Positions 18,401 to 26,371 of a stretch of 64,000 nt of DNA are shown here, in pieces. Position 1 is the first letter of the stretch. Each line of letters begins with the position of its first letter. Location: assembly GCA_028710895.1 (NCBI GenBank), contig JAQTTH010000013.1:62001-126000 (forward strand). Direction: 5' to 3'. Under the pieces are notes generated by a model, which was given only the letters and a program-made list of their open reading frames with translations, was not told where the DNA came from and ran no database searches. The DNA is from Paludibacter sp. GTDB taxonomy: Bacteria; Bacteroidota; Bacteroidia; Bacteroidales; Paludibacteraceae. The translations under genes were made by a program, and so were the position numbers.

Positions 18401-18547
18401 GCAACGGATCCCCATGGGGTTATTACCTATTATGAGTACGATTATTTTAATCGGCTGGTAAGAATAAAAGATGTAAATATGAAAACTATTAAGGAATATC
18501 AATATCATTATATAACTGAGCAAGTGGATACTTCTCAATTACAATAA
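15428..18547 (+). CDS. RHS/YD-repeat protein, first half of a two-gene RHS system
   Basis: About 1040 residues from the ATG at 15428, chosen because it places a signal peptide first (MKRIIFLIFSFTLYLQVQG). The N-terminus carries the motif set of secreted RHS proteins of Bacteroidota: FNGLPQVSIPL, LPVTLSYYAGG and WVGQGWSLSAGGSITR. YD-type repeats follow and the protein ends in a typical repeat (YYEYDYFNRLVRIKD). It has no RHS core or toxin domain of its own. The next gene supplies those, so the two probably act together as a split shell, loosely like TcB/TcC. Sequence composition is more AT-rich than the housekeeping genes. Confidence 0.78.
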   Translation: MKRIIFLIFSFTLYLQVQGEQSDLPYWERKVQFFTPNAETIGRFGQVPVNYFNGLPQVSIPLTTFSVNGYSLPVTLSYYAGGNKPDSHPGWVGQGWSLSAGGSITRMINGSKDETSENESEFMGAYNQMNPGYYFRTDSINRTNWSDSTYLKYVYIQTGFNAYHYDTEPDEFQIHVDDINASFYIIGTNSVKIKSKENLNFKVEFSTVTENTISENLYPFVYNYLYIRRFTYINKIIVTKTNGVKYVFGNNLNSIEFSYKYLGSYFVATPNTWHLNQVILSNGETVTFNYSKDGIPIVENKNHSTNTSYQISNQSIYGFFDSRQVTGQDQYKQYSYTFLQPSYLTSIVSSSGNVMNFKRSKTTELTYNRSQAAFDYRMFRQSNNSAFTNKGTDYSLFQTNDYYMKLDSISTNNGRIQFMYSNQSTGRLKLLTLAFLDKQNTTINNYAFSYDPQALPDYNSKMTDNWGYYNGKNYDAEDYENLYSFRSPDTTYMKAEILRKIIYPTGGYSQFKYEQHDFGKVAHQFPFDVKDSTGIAGGLRIKRIITTNTDSTTNTREFYYTSKTGQSSGILSGIPLYAVGGNQHVKYNISYWYNWMYYTASADYNYGYYMKSQNQLNQLGNTNGNHVTYSRVTEKLSNGSNTIYYYSNYDKFPDEYPATVLSNIDSKLPINGFVSKEIERGLLDSVEYYNTNTPVKKELYYYNSDPTRYNDFVKSINTYHLYDMIRLSALKIYTFCPYLQSKKEVTYNNSQQIITETKYKYDGRFRILTNQIIKDSHGDSLTTVFTYPFHIEYNYLADAPVQSNSLGSRVISTNLYATCRSMNSAYLLNSPVEITTFKNAKIINSKFIFYGKHGIDYLADSIYSLETTTPLSTFMRFGPPGFVPYIIDGHYEITPTSSFMYDSKSNITQITEKGGIITSYLWSYKSQYPVAEIKNATYAQVTSALLTLGTDPATIAASATPDMTKINGLRNSMTGAMVTTYTYKPFVGVLTATDPHGVITYYEYDYFNRLVRIKDVNMKTIKEYQYHYITEQVDTSQLQ

Positions 18548-18626
18548 CTCAGGATTATATTGAGAACAAATAAAATATATTTTTAAATCTTATATTTCAA
18601 ATTGTATTATGATAAAACTTAAATAT

Positions 18627-21600
18627 ATGAAACAAATACTCTATATCATCAGTTTATTACTTGTGCCCGTATGGATATTGGCACAAACAACAACCCAAAA
18701 CTACGTTTTGAGCAAAACTTATCAAGATGCGAATGCAAGTAGCTCATTAGATGTAATTCAATACTTCGACGGTCTTGGTCGTCCCGTAGAAACCGTGCAA
18801 AAAGGGGTAACACCAACGGGTGGTGATCTAGTATACTTGACCGAGTATGATGGCGTTGGTCGAGAATACAAGAAATGGTTACCGATAGTATGGGGGAATG
18901 GAGCCTATGTGACACCAACTACAATTACTGGTGGAAGTCCCAAAAGCTATTACAACTACGATATGAAAATCTATGAAACTATTGAATATGAAAACTCTCC
19001 CTTAAACAGAATCACGGGGCAATACGGAGCAGGTTCAAGCTGGTATACAAGTTTAAAGAAAAAGAATGTCAATTATCAGGCTAATTCTGCAACAGAAGTA
19101 CCTTATTTTTTTATAAACAGTAGCAATAAATTAGAACGTAGTGGCAATTATGCTATAAATGTGCTTTACAAAACTCAAACTACAGACGAAGATGGCAAAA
19201 TAGCGGTAGAATTTAAAAACAAACTTGGACAGGTAGTGATGACACAAAGCAGCACAAATGTAAAGACCTGCTATGTTCAAAATGATTTGGGTCAATTAAC
19301 CTATGTATTACCACCCATTGCCATTGACTCATTACCTCAAAGTGGTCAGATATCTGACAATAATGGAGTTTTGAAACGATATGCATATTTTTATAAATAC
19401 GACGAGCGCGGAAACAATGTGGTTAAACAATTGCCGGGGTGCGATAGTATTTGTATGGTTTATGATAAGGCAGACCACATGGTACTAAGTCAGGATGGTA
19501 ATCAACGTCAAAAAAACAAATGGATAGTAACTAAGTATGATATATTTGGACGCGTGCTCTATACAGGATTAATCAACAATAGCTCCACTCGCGTTCAATT
19601 TAAAGCTCTTGTGAAAAACCAGCTAATTGTGGAAGCATACGATGGAACAACTGGATTCTTTAATACTGGTTATACTTGTACAGGTAGTCTTACAGGAATT
19701 ACCCCATTAACAGTGAGTTATTATGATAATTATCGTTTTCGTAGAATGCTTTCGGAGACTGATTCGATTAAATTAAAGGATATAGATGTAGCCGGATACG
19801 ATTCTAGATATAGTAATGCAAAAGGCATGCTTACCGGTACCCGCACTTATATATTGGATAAATCGGGAAAGTATCTCACAACTGCACTTTATTATGATGA
19901 TAAAGCACAAATAGTGCAAACCCGGGCTACTAATCATTTAGGTGGATATGATTTGATTTATAACCACTTTGATTTTGCTGGAAAACTGTTGAAATTGAAG
20001 CATACTCACAGTATTGTAAATGCAACAGAGCTGGATGAAATTACACGTAATGAGTATGATTTGGCTGGTAGGCTTACTAAGGTAAGATATAAAATTGGGC
20101 AAAGCGATACAATAACGCTGGCTCAATACAGTTATGATGAAATAGGACGTCCTATTACTAAATTCCGACATAATTTAACAGACACGGAACAGTTCCAATA
20201 CAATGTACGCAACTGGTTAACGAAAATTACAAGTGGAACCTCTTTTACCGAAGAGTTATTTTATAATACCAGTACGTACAGTAATACAACTCCTTGCTTT
20301 AATGGAAACATTGCAGCAACTACCTGGACATACAATGGCGTTAAAAAAGGATATGCATACAATTATGATGATTTGAACAGATTGACCACTGCAACGGCTT
20401 ATTCTGTTTTTGGAACAACTACTTTTTATAGTGCTAAAAACATGGAACAGTTCAGTTATGATAAACAAGGGAATATAATCAATCTTTGGCGGCAGAATGA
20501 TGCAACTTTTATTGATTATGTACATATGAGTTATTTGGGAAATCAGATTACATCTGCGTATGATAATTACGGGTCACAAAATCAATATGCAGTTAAAGAG
20601 TATAATAATAAGTCCACAACAAATGTAGATGAATTTAGTTACGACAAAAATGGTAATATGATTAAAGATTTAGACCGTGAGATAGTTACAATTAAATATA
20701 ATATATTAAATTTGCCGGATACAATACAATTTAAGTACGGTAATCAGATAAAGAATATCTATGACGCCAGTGGGCGTAAGTTAGAAAGCGATTATTACAC
20801 GCTTATTACCGGTTTGTCTGTACCACTCATTGAGGGTCAAGTGGTAGACCCAATGTATTTGGCTACAAATTACAGCTTATTAACCGGTACGGATTATCTG
20901 GGAAATATAGAGTATAGCTTCTCAAATGATCAGGGCGATTATCAGTTCGACTTAGATAAAATATACAATACAGAAGGATATTCTGTTAGTCCTACATCAG
21001 CAGTTTATTACTATTATAGGAAAGACCATCTTGGTAACAATCGCGAAGTTTGGTGTGCTAATACTAATAATAATGTTCAACGCACGCAGTATTATCCAAG
21101 TGGTTTACCTTGGATGTCAAATACAGGAGATAATCCTGGTACTCAAACTCACAAATACAACGGTAAGGAATTCGTAGAAATGCATGGATATGATACATAT
21201 GATTTTGGTTGGCGAGGACACTATGCTGCATTAAATCGTTTTACAACATTAGATAGATTCGCTGAAAAATATCCATGGCAATCGCCATATTGTGTGGCTG
21301 CAAATAATCCGGTAAGGTATATTGACATTATGGGTGATAGTATTAATGCCGAGCAGCAAGAAGGTCAGGAGATGATGACTAACACTTTAACTGAAGAGGA
21401 TGCGCAATATGTACAATTTAATGAAGATGGTGATATTGACATGGATTTGTTATTATCGCATTCTAGTGACAGTGAGAATTACAATAATCTTGTTACTTTA
21501 GCGACATCAGATTTGTGGACTTTAGTTTCTCTTGTTGATGACAAAATACAATACACTGATAATAATGGCAAAACGCAAGAACTTCCAATGACATATCAGG

Positions 21601-21938
21601 GTATTGATGTTAGTTGGGCAGATCCAACTGGTGGTAAAGACATTAATTCTACATCTAAAGGAGATGTTGGACGTGGAGGGGTGACTTTATTACCTGGTCA
21701 AGGCGTTAGTACCGTAAATTCTCCAGATGACAATATTAGAGTTTTTGTTAGTAGAAAATTCACAAAAGAAGGACAAGCTGAAATGTACAGTCATGAGGCT
21801 AATGGACATGCATTAATGTATGTAAATACTAGAGATCGAAAAATGTCAGCCCACCCTGCCGACAAAAAAAACATACCGCTTATTAATATGATATTAAAAT
21901 CAAAATCAGAAACAGTAAAAAACATGAAATCACGATGA
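18627..21938 (+). CDS. RHS repeat protein (DUF6443) with C-terminal HExxxH putative toxin domain
   Basis: About 1103 residues. A signal peptide (MKQILYIISLLLVPVWILAQ) favours the ATG at 18627. A DUF6443-like N-terminal region follows (YFDGLGRPVETVQKG), then many YD repeats and the RHS core (DHLGNNREVWC, then ALNRFTTLDRFAEKYPW and NPVRYIDIMGD, ending near 21330). The roughly 200 residues after the core are unlike the rest and contain SHEANGHALMYVNTRD at 21789-21836, an H-E-x-x-x-H motif suggesting a metallopeptidase-like effector. The stop codon overlaps the next start (ATGA), which fits a toxin-immunity pair. The RHS assignment is firm; toxin activity is inferred. Confidence 0.8.
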   Translation: MKQILYIISLLLVPVWILAQTTTQNYVLSKTYQDANASSSLDVIQYFDGLGRPVETVQKGVTPTGGDLVYLTEYDGVGREYKKWLPIVWGNGAYVTPTTITGGSPKSYYNYDMKIYETIEYENSPLNRITGQYGAGSSWYTSLKKKNVNYQANSATEVPYFFINSSNKLERSGNYAINVLYKTQTTDEDGKIAVEFKNKLGQVVMTQSSTNVKTCYVQNDLGQLTYVLPPIAIDSLPQSGQISDNNGVLKRYAYFYKYDERGNNVVKQLPGCDSICMVYDKADHMVLSQDGNQRQKNKWIVTKYDIFGRVLYTGLINNSSTRVQFKALVKNQLIVEAYDGTTGFFNTGYTCTGSLTGITPLTVSYYDNYRFRRMLSETDSIKLKDIDVAGYDSRYSNAKGMLTGTRTYILDKSGKYLTTALYYDDKAQIVQTRATNHLGGYDLIYNHFDFAGKLLKLKHTHSIVNATELDEITRNEYDLAGRLTKVRYKIGQSDTITLAQYSYDEIGRPITKFRHNLTDTEQFQYNVRNWLTKITSGTSFTEELFYNTSTYSNTTPCFNGNIAATTWTYNGVKKGYAYNYDDLNRLTTATAYSVFGTTTFYSAKNMEQFSYDKQGNIINLWRQNDATFIDYVHMSYLGNQITSAYDNYGSQNQYAVKEYNNKSTTNVDEFSYDKNGNMIKDLDREIVTIKYNILNLPDTIQFKYGNQIKNIYDASGRKLESDYYTLITGLSVPLIEGQVVDPMYLATNYSLLTGTDYLGNIEYSFSNDQGDYQFDLDKIYNTEGYSVSPTSAVYYYYRKDHLGNNREVWCANTNNNVQRTQYYPSGLPWMSNTGDNPGTQTHKYNGKEFVEMHGYDTYDFGWRGHYAALNRFTTLDRFAEKYPWQSPYCVAANNPVRYIDIMGDSINAEQQEGQEMMTNTLTEEDAQYVQFNEDGDIDMDLLLSHSSDSENYNNLVTLATSDLWTLVSLVDDKIQYTDNNGKTQELPMTYQGIDVSWADPTGGKDINSTSKGDVGRGGVTLLPGQGVSTVNSPDDNIRVFVSRKFTKEGQAEMYSHEANGHALMYVNTRDRKMSAHPADKKNIPLINMILKSKSETVKNMKSR

Positions 21939-22510
21939 AAAAAAATATATATTCCAAATTCATTTGCGTAATGTTTTCTGTCTTTATTTTTTCAATGCAA
22001 CTATTTGCAATAAATGAATATCAAATAACAAAGGATGTTCTTACTTATAAAATAAACAAGAAAACGTATTATTGTATAAATTATGAAATACACAATAAAA
22101 GTACTAATTTAATATATCTATGGGTTGACAAAAAAGATAATTTGCAGAAAGCTGATTCAACGAAAATTGAAAACTATTTCTATAAAAGAGAGGATGGTCA
22201 AATAAGTTTATTTCAGATTGGAATGGATATTGGTTATGACTATATAGTAGCAGATTTTTTCAAAACATTTGTAAAAAAAATTCAACCAAGTGAAACTTTT
22301 ACGATACAAATTATTAGAAACGAGCAATTTTCAACTAAGTCAGTTCAAGCAGTTTATGAATTCCTAGATAAATGCGTTATAATATTCCCACAAGAGAAAC
22401 TAAATTTATATAAAAAAGGGAAGTCAATAAATGATCTTGCACCATTTGTATTTTTTAAAAATACATTTATAGTTTTGCCATATGATAAGCTTATGGAGTG
22501 TAAAAAATAA
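21935..22510 (+). CDS. Exported putative immunity protein, copy 1
   Basis: A 191-residue protein with an N-terminal signal peptide (about 1-25, FICVMFSVFIFSMQLFA), translationally coupled to the RHS toxin gene by an ATGA overlap. It has no recognised family. A paralogue follows at 22577, sharing YC(I/L)xY near residue 47, the W(V/I)DKKD-like segment and the spacing of the C-terminal half. Position, small size, AT-rich composition and duplication match immunity proteins of polymorphic toxin systems. Export suggests protection in the periplasm. Confidence 0.55.
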   Translation: MKKNIYSKFICVMFSVFIFSMQLFAINEYQITKDVLTYKINKKTYYCINYEIHNKSTNLIYLWVDKKDNLQKADSTKIENYFYKREDGQISLFQIGMDIGYDYIVADFFKTFVKKIQPSETFTIQIIRNEQFSTKSVQAVYEFLDKCVIIFPQEKLNLYKKGKSINDLAPFVFFKNTFIVLPYDKLMECKK

Positions 22511-22558
22511 TAACGTTTATTGTAAGCGGTAATCGAGAAACGCTATTACCCAGTCCTT

Positions 22559-22580
22559 AAAAAACATGAAAGCAAGATGA
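22559..22580 (+). repeat. Copy of the 3' end of the RHS toxin gene before the second immunity gene
   Basis: These 22 bases match 21917-21938, the last codons of the toxin gene including the overlapping ATGA, at 20 positions. Read in the same frame they give KNMKAR-stop against KNMKSR-stop. The duplication that made the second immunity gene therefore seems to have included the toxin tail. Confidence 0.7.
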
Positions 22581-23134
22581 AAAGAAAATGTATTATTTTA
22601 GGTATCCTTCTTTTATCAGGTTTTTGTATTGCTCAAACAAAATTGCCTGTTGGTATCCTACTAGAAAAAAGTATGTCGAATTATATGATATACGATAAAG
22701 AAATCTATTGTCTAACATATAAATACACGAACAATTGTAATCAAAAGATTTGGTTTTGGATTGATAAAGATGATTTGTCAAAACTACCTGATCTGGAGAA
22801 AGTAAAGCTGTATTTTGTACAGAGAAAGGTAGGCTCTGATTTTAGCTTGTATGAATATGGTATAGATGGTAATATTGGGAAATTTACTCCACGTATATTC
22901 GAATCATTTATAAAATGTATACGAGTCAATGAAAAGTTTTCTATAGAAATAATTTCAAAAAATTGTATTACAGAAGATATACAAAAAAAAATTTATTTGT
23001 TTTTAGAAAAGAGAGTAATGATATATACAGAGAAGGATATGACAACATTTGTTCCATATATAAATCAGATGTCCCCAATTATGTTTTATAAAGCAGATTC
23101 AGTTATTCTTTATTTAGACACACTGAAGTTGTAA
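22577..23134 (+). CDS. Exported putative immunity protein, copy 2
   Basis: A 185-residue paralogue of the protein at 21935 with a signal peptide (CIILGILLLSGFCIA). Shared segments include YCLTYKYTNN, FWIDKDD and FIKCIRVNEKFSIEII. It is preceded by a relic of the toxin gene's last codons and by an ATGA arrangement like that of copy 1. It may protect against a related toxin variant lost from this locus, as extra immunity genes do in other RHS systems. No catalytic motif is visible. Confidence 0.5.
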   Translation: MKRKCIILGILLLSGFCIAQTKLPVGILLEKSMSNYMIYDKEIYCLTYKYTNNCNQKIWFWIDKDDLSKLPDLEKVKLYFVQRKVGSDFSLYEYGIDGNIGKFTPRIFESFIKCIRVNEKFSIEIISKNCITEDIQKKIYLFLEKRVMIYTEKDMTTFVPYINQMSPIMFYKADSVILYLDTLKL

Positions 23135-23292
23135 AACGGTAGCCAAATTATCTGCTCCAATTAGTCTAAGCATGACAATTGTTGTGCTTAGGCTAACCCT
23201 TCTTTACAAACGAGGAGGAGTGGAGTTGAACAATAATAGATAATCACACAACCTTAAAACTAAAAAGAACTCACACGTTTCTACAACTCACA

Positions 23293-23532
23293 ATGAAAAT
23301 TGATCCCAAAGTTATCGAAAAGACGATACACTGTAAAAAAGAATTTGAATGTTTGCGTGACATACACAATAGTTGCTGCATAAACCACAAGATAATCCGT
23401 TGCGTGGAAGAAAGCGTACTATTTGTAAAATGTAACGATTGCCTTTGCCGCTACAATATGACCTATGGTGGCCATAATATTGTTTGTAGCTGTCCTGTAA
23501 GGCTCGAAATTTACAGGAAATACCATAAGTAG
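23293..23532 (+). CDS. Small cysteine-rich protein
   Basis: A 79-residue protein without a signal peptide containing ten cysteines, in particular CNDCLCRYNM and CSCPVRLEIYRKY near the C-terminus. The pattern suggests one or two small metal-binding (zinc) knuckles. I have a vague recollection of similar CPVR-ending small proteins in Bacteroidota but cannot name a family. It follows the immunity genes by 158 bp and is on the same strand; a link with the toxin locus is not shown. Confidence 0.5.
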   Translation: MKIDPKVIEKTIHCKKEFECLRDIHNSCCINHKIIRCVEESVLFVKCNDCLCRYNMTYGGHNIVCSCPVRLEIYRKYHK

Positions 23533-23538
23533 CGTTAG

Positions 23539-23597
23539 CATCCGGCAGCTGCCAGTTTGGTTGACAGCGTGCTGTTTTGATTGGCCGGATGGATGTT
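23539..23597 (+). terminator. Possible terminator after the Cys-rich gene
   Basis: CATCCGGC (23539-23546) pairs with GCCGGATG (23584-23591) across a structured 37-nt loop that includes GGCAGCTGCC; a short T run follows. Confidence 0.35.
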
Positions 23598-23672
23598 TTG
23601 ATTTCATGAATAGACTGAAAATAAATAGACAATAATCATCCATTGTTTTTATATATTTAATCTACATGCATT

Positions 23673-25037
23673 ATGAAACAGTTTTTCTCAAACGGATGGA
23701 ACATCCGTTGCAGGTACGGCATGCCTGCTTTATGTTCCCTTGTGTTAGTGGTTTTACTAACAGTTTTGTCCCCACCAAAGGCTTTGGCACAAGCAAACAA
23801 TGTGCTGGTCTACAGTGATTCTCTCGGCACTTTCCTTCCCAACAAAGAACTTCCCCCGTATGGCGAAAAACTGATTATCAGGGGTACTGTTCCCGGTCAG
23901 ATCGAATATATCAACGTTACGGCAGTATATGGTCTTGTTACGCAGAAAGTAAAGGCCGATATTTCGGGCCATACCTGGAGCGCCATTGTAGGTCCGTTCC
24001 CCGTAAAATCGAATGTTACGTTTATAATTGATCAGGAACGAAAGCTGACGGATGCTGAAATAGAACAACTGGTCGATACTCTGGTGGAAACTGTAAACAG
24101 TGCTTCCCGGCAGTTTATGGTGAATGATAAGGCAATGTATCAGGATGATTTTAAAAAACTGGTTTCGACCCGTGTGTTCAACAACAGGAAACTGGATAGC
24201 TATGCCACCAACAATAACCACCCGCTCGATTCGATACTCTGGAATGAATTTGAACAAACAATATTCAAAGGCAATTTTGCAAAACGGGTTAGCGACCTGA
24301 AAGCTCTGAACGATATTAAAGCCCAAAAATTCTACCGACTAATTGAAAAATACAAAACGTCACCCGGTTGCGCTAAATTCATCCGGCAACTCGACGAGGG
24401 GGATGAGTTATCTTCAAAAGATACAACGGTTTTATTTGCCGATCTAAAGCATGATAAAACCTTTGAATATTCCGAACTTTCTGTTCAGTATAAATTCCTG
24501 CTGGATGTCTACACGCCATACCGGGAAGCTAAAAAAGAATTGAAAGGAATCATTGAAAATATCCGGGCTAAAGGTACTGAAATACTGAAAAAGCAGATGA
24601 TAGTGCTTTCGACTTCTACGAGTATGGAGATTCTTGGAATAGAATCGTATATTGGTTTCGATTTGGGTGCTATGTACATTCCTAAACTCTCCAATACCCG
24701 TTTCTTTGTAACCCTGTCGCCCTATCTGCGAAAAATTGAACCCGATAAGGATTATCGTATTGATTTTAACCATGTAGGAACACTCCTTTACTTTTTTACA
24801 CCTACATTGGGGTACGGAATCGGGAACAAAGAGGCAGATATAAGCCCAATCTATTTTGTGGGTTTAGGCTGCAGGTTGAATAAAATTGTCCGGATTGCCG
24901 TGGGAGGAAATTATTATACTCCCACCAATGCCACTACGTATGAATGGAGTTGGGGGGTTAATGCCTCCATTAATACAAACTACATTTCCGATTTTGTCAG
25001 ATCGATTACTTCCGTGCAAGCAAACATTCCAAAATAA
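23673..25037 (+). CDS. Exported hypothetical protein, probably outer-membrane associated
   Basis: A 454-residue protein with a long N-terminal region and signal peptide (cleavage probably after ALAQA, near residue 41). Residues 45-110 look beta-rich and 110-300 helical. The last 130 residues alternate hydrophobic and aromatic positions (LSPYLRKIEPD, GTLLYFFTPTLGYGIG, VGLGCRLNKIVRIAVGGNYYTP), as in outer-membrane beta-strands. No family is recognised. It is followed closely by a 96-residue protein, a holin-like protein and an amidase on the same strand. Confidence 0.65.
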   Translation: MKQFFSNGWNIRCRYGMPALCSLVLVVLLTVLSPPKALAQANNVLVYSDSLGTFLPNKELPPYGEKLIIRGTVPGQIEYINVTAVYGLVTQKVKADISGHTWSAIVGPFPVKSNVTFIIDQERKLTDAEIEQLVDTLVETVNSASRQFMVNDKAMYQDDFKKLVSTRVFNNRKLDSYATNNNHPLDSILWNEFEQTIFKGNFAKRVSDLKALNDIKAQKFYRLIEKYKTSPGCAKFIRQLDEGDELSSKDTTVLFADLKHDKTFEYSELSVQYKFLLDVYTPYREAKKELKGIIENIRAKGTEILKKQMIVLSTSTSMEILGIESYIGFDLGAMYIPKLSNTRFFVTLSPYLRKIEPDKDYRIDFNHVGTLLYFFTPTLGYGIGNKEADISPIYFVGLGCRLNKIVRIAVGGNYYTPTNATTYEWSWGVNASINTNYISDFVRSITSVQANIPK

Positions 25038-25044
25038 ATACCCT

Positions 25045-25335
25045 ATGAAACATCCATTAATTAAACTCTTTAGCATTTTAGAGGATCAACACATTGTAGT
25101 TTCGGTTGGAGAATCGTCCAATTCGAAAAGTTCAGGAACTCTTACTGTTGTGATTTCCGACACGCATGAAGGTCAGCCCACAGTACTTACAAAAGCTGTT
25201 ACCGGTATTGGTGCAAGCTTTCAGAAAATTTCGTTCTCCGGTTTTCCCCTGACAGGAAAATTACACCGGGTAGTTGCAACAATTACGCTGGATTCAGGTG
25301 AATCAGAACATAATGATCAAATGATTCTGCTGTAA
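25045..25335 (+). CDS. Small hypothetical beta-rich protein
   Basis: A 96-residue protein starting at the ATG 7 bp after the preceding stop; a longer frame upstream would overlap that gene and is not credible. It has no signal peptide. Threonine, serine and valine alternate through most of its length (GTLTVVISDTHEG, HRVVATITLDSGE), suggesting one beta-sandwich. No family is recognised. It lies between the outer-membrane-like protein and the holin/amidase pair. Confidence 0.6.
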   Translation: MKHPLIKLFSILEDQHIVVSVGESSNSKSSGTLTVVISDTHEGQPTVLTKAVTGIGASFQKISFSGFPLTGKLHRVVATITLDSGESEHNDQMILL

Positions 25336-25407
25336 TAATCAGCCGGACTCAGGAATCGAAAGTAATCACTTACTAACTCAATCAATACATTTAAAATCAA
25401 TGAACGT

Positions 25408-25656
25408 ATGAAAAAAAGATCAGAATTTGGAAAAATCAGTGGCGTCGATTTACTCAATGCCCTGTATCATGCTATTATTGCGGGTTTATTTCCGTTTTTA
25501 GCGTACCTGAACAAAGGCACTTTGCCCGAAACCCGTCAGGAATGGATTGTTATGATTGGAGTATTTCTTACTGCTTTCTTTGGCGACGTATTCAAACGGA
25601 CCTTTACAAACTCCACCGGAGAGGTACTGAAGAGAGAAGCTAAAGGTAATTCATAA
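25408..25656 (+). CDS. Holin-like small membrane protein
   Basis: An 82-residue protein with two hydrophobic stretches (about 14-33, LLNALYHAIIAGLFPFLAYL, and 47-61, WIVMIGVFLTAFFGD) and a charged C-terminus (KREAKGNS). Size and layout match small phage holins, and an amidase gene follows 91 bp downstream, the usual partner. It could help release or export proteins. The holin role is inferred from size and context. Confidence 0.5.
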   Translation: MKKRSEFGKISGVDLLNALYHAIIAGLFPFLAYLNKGTLPETRQEWIVMIGVFLTAFFGDVFKRTFTNSTGEVLKREAKGNS

Positions 25657-25666
25657 TTCATAATTG

Positions 25667-25727
25667 AAAGCTGATAGTACTATTGTCGTCTGCTCGTCTG
25701 GCTCGACAGGAATTATCAGCTTTTAAA
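25667..25727 (+). terminator. Possible terminator or stem-loop between holin-like and amidase genes
   Basis: AAAGCTGATA (25667-25676) pairs with TATCAGCTTT (25714-25723) across a 37-nt loop, followed by TTAAAAAT. The weak T run makes read-through into the amidase gene likely. Confidence 0.35.
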
Positions 25728-25747
25728 AATATTGTCAACTAAGAAAT

Positions 25748-26323
25748 ATGAAAGCAATTGGAAAATTCTTATTACTCGACCTGTCGGAATTCGACGCATG
25801 GCTCGACGCACAGCAGATAAAGCGGAAAATATCGTTGATTCAACAACATCATACCTTTATTCCGGCTTATAAGCATTTCAACGGAAGCAACCATTTCACG
25901 TTATGCCAAAGCATGGAACAGGCGCATAAAGAACGTGGTTTTGCCGAAATTGCCCAAAATTTCACAAGCTTTCCGGATGGGAAAATTATGGTTTGCCGGA
26001 GTTTAAATACTATTCCGGCCGGCATAAAAGGTGTAAATACTCCCGGCATTTGCATTGAAAACGTAGGGAACTTCGATCGGGGAAAAGACAGTATGAGCAG
26101 TCAGCAAAAGGAATGTATCGTACATATTACCCGTTCGTTACTCACACGGTTCAAATTAGCACCCGGCGAAACTACGGTAGTCTACCACCATTGGTTCGAT
26201 TTGAATACCGGAAAGCGAATACTGAAAGAAGGAGCGGGCTCCACTAAAACCTGCCCCGGCACAAACTTTTTTGGAGGTAACACGGTAGAGGCTTTTAAAA
26301 CCGGACTCTTGCCCTTGTTGTAG
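25748..26323 (+). CDS. N-acetylmuramoyl-L-alanine amidase (amidase_2/PGRP-like)
   Basis: A 191-residue peptidoglycan amidase of the phage endolysin kind, cleaving between MurNAc and L-alanine. Likely zinc ligands are a histidine in QQHHTF (H34/H35), a histidine in YHHW (H147/H148) and Cys169 in TCPGTNFF. E104 in ICIENVGNFD matches the conserved substrate-site region. It has no signal peptide, as expected of an enzyme that reaches the wall through a holin. It follows the holin-like gene and is closed by a GC-rich terminator. Confidence 0.78.
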   Translation: MKAIGKFLLLDLSEFDAWLDAQQIKRKISLIQQHHTFIPAYKHFNGSNHFTLCQSMEQAHKERGFAEIAQNFTSFPDGKIMVCRSLNTIPAGIKGVNTPGICIENVGNFDRGKDSMSSQQKECIVHITRSLLTRFKLAPGETTVVYHHWFDLNTGKRILKEGAGSTKTCPGTNFFGGNTVEAFKTGLLPLL

Positions 26324-26334
26324 GTCAATTCATT

Positions 26335-26371
26335 ACTCCCCCTCGTATGTAACGGGGGGGAGTTATTTTTG
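26335..26371 (+). terminator. Intrinsic terminator after the amidase gene
   Basis: ACTCCCCC (26335-26342) pairs with GGGGGAGT (26356-26363), followed by TATTTTT. It ends the holin-amidase group. Confidence 0.75.

Noticed and set aside
23161-23196. Terminator after the second immunity gene
   Set aside because: TTAGTCTAAGCA and TGCTTAGGCTAA can pair, but no T run follows; recorded only as a stem-loop.
24886-25044. N-terminal extension of the 96-residue protein gene
   Set aside because: It would overlap the end of the preceding gene by about 150 bp in another frame; the ATG at 25045 gives normal spacing.
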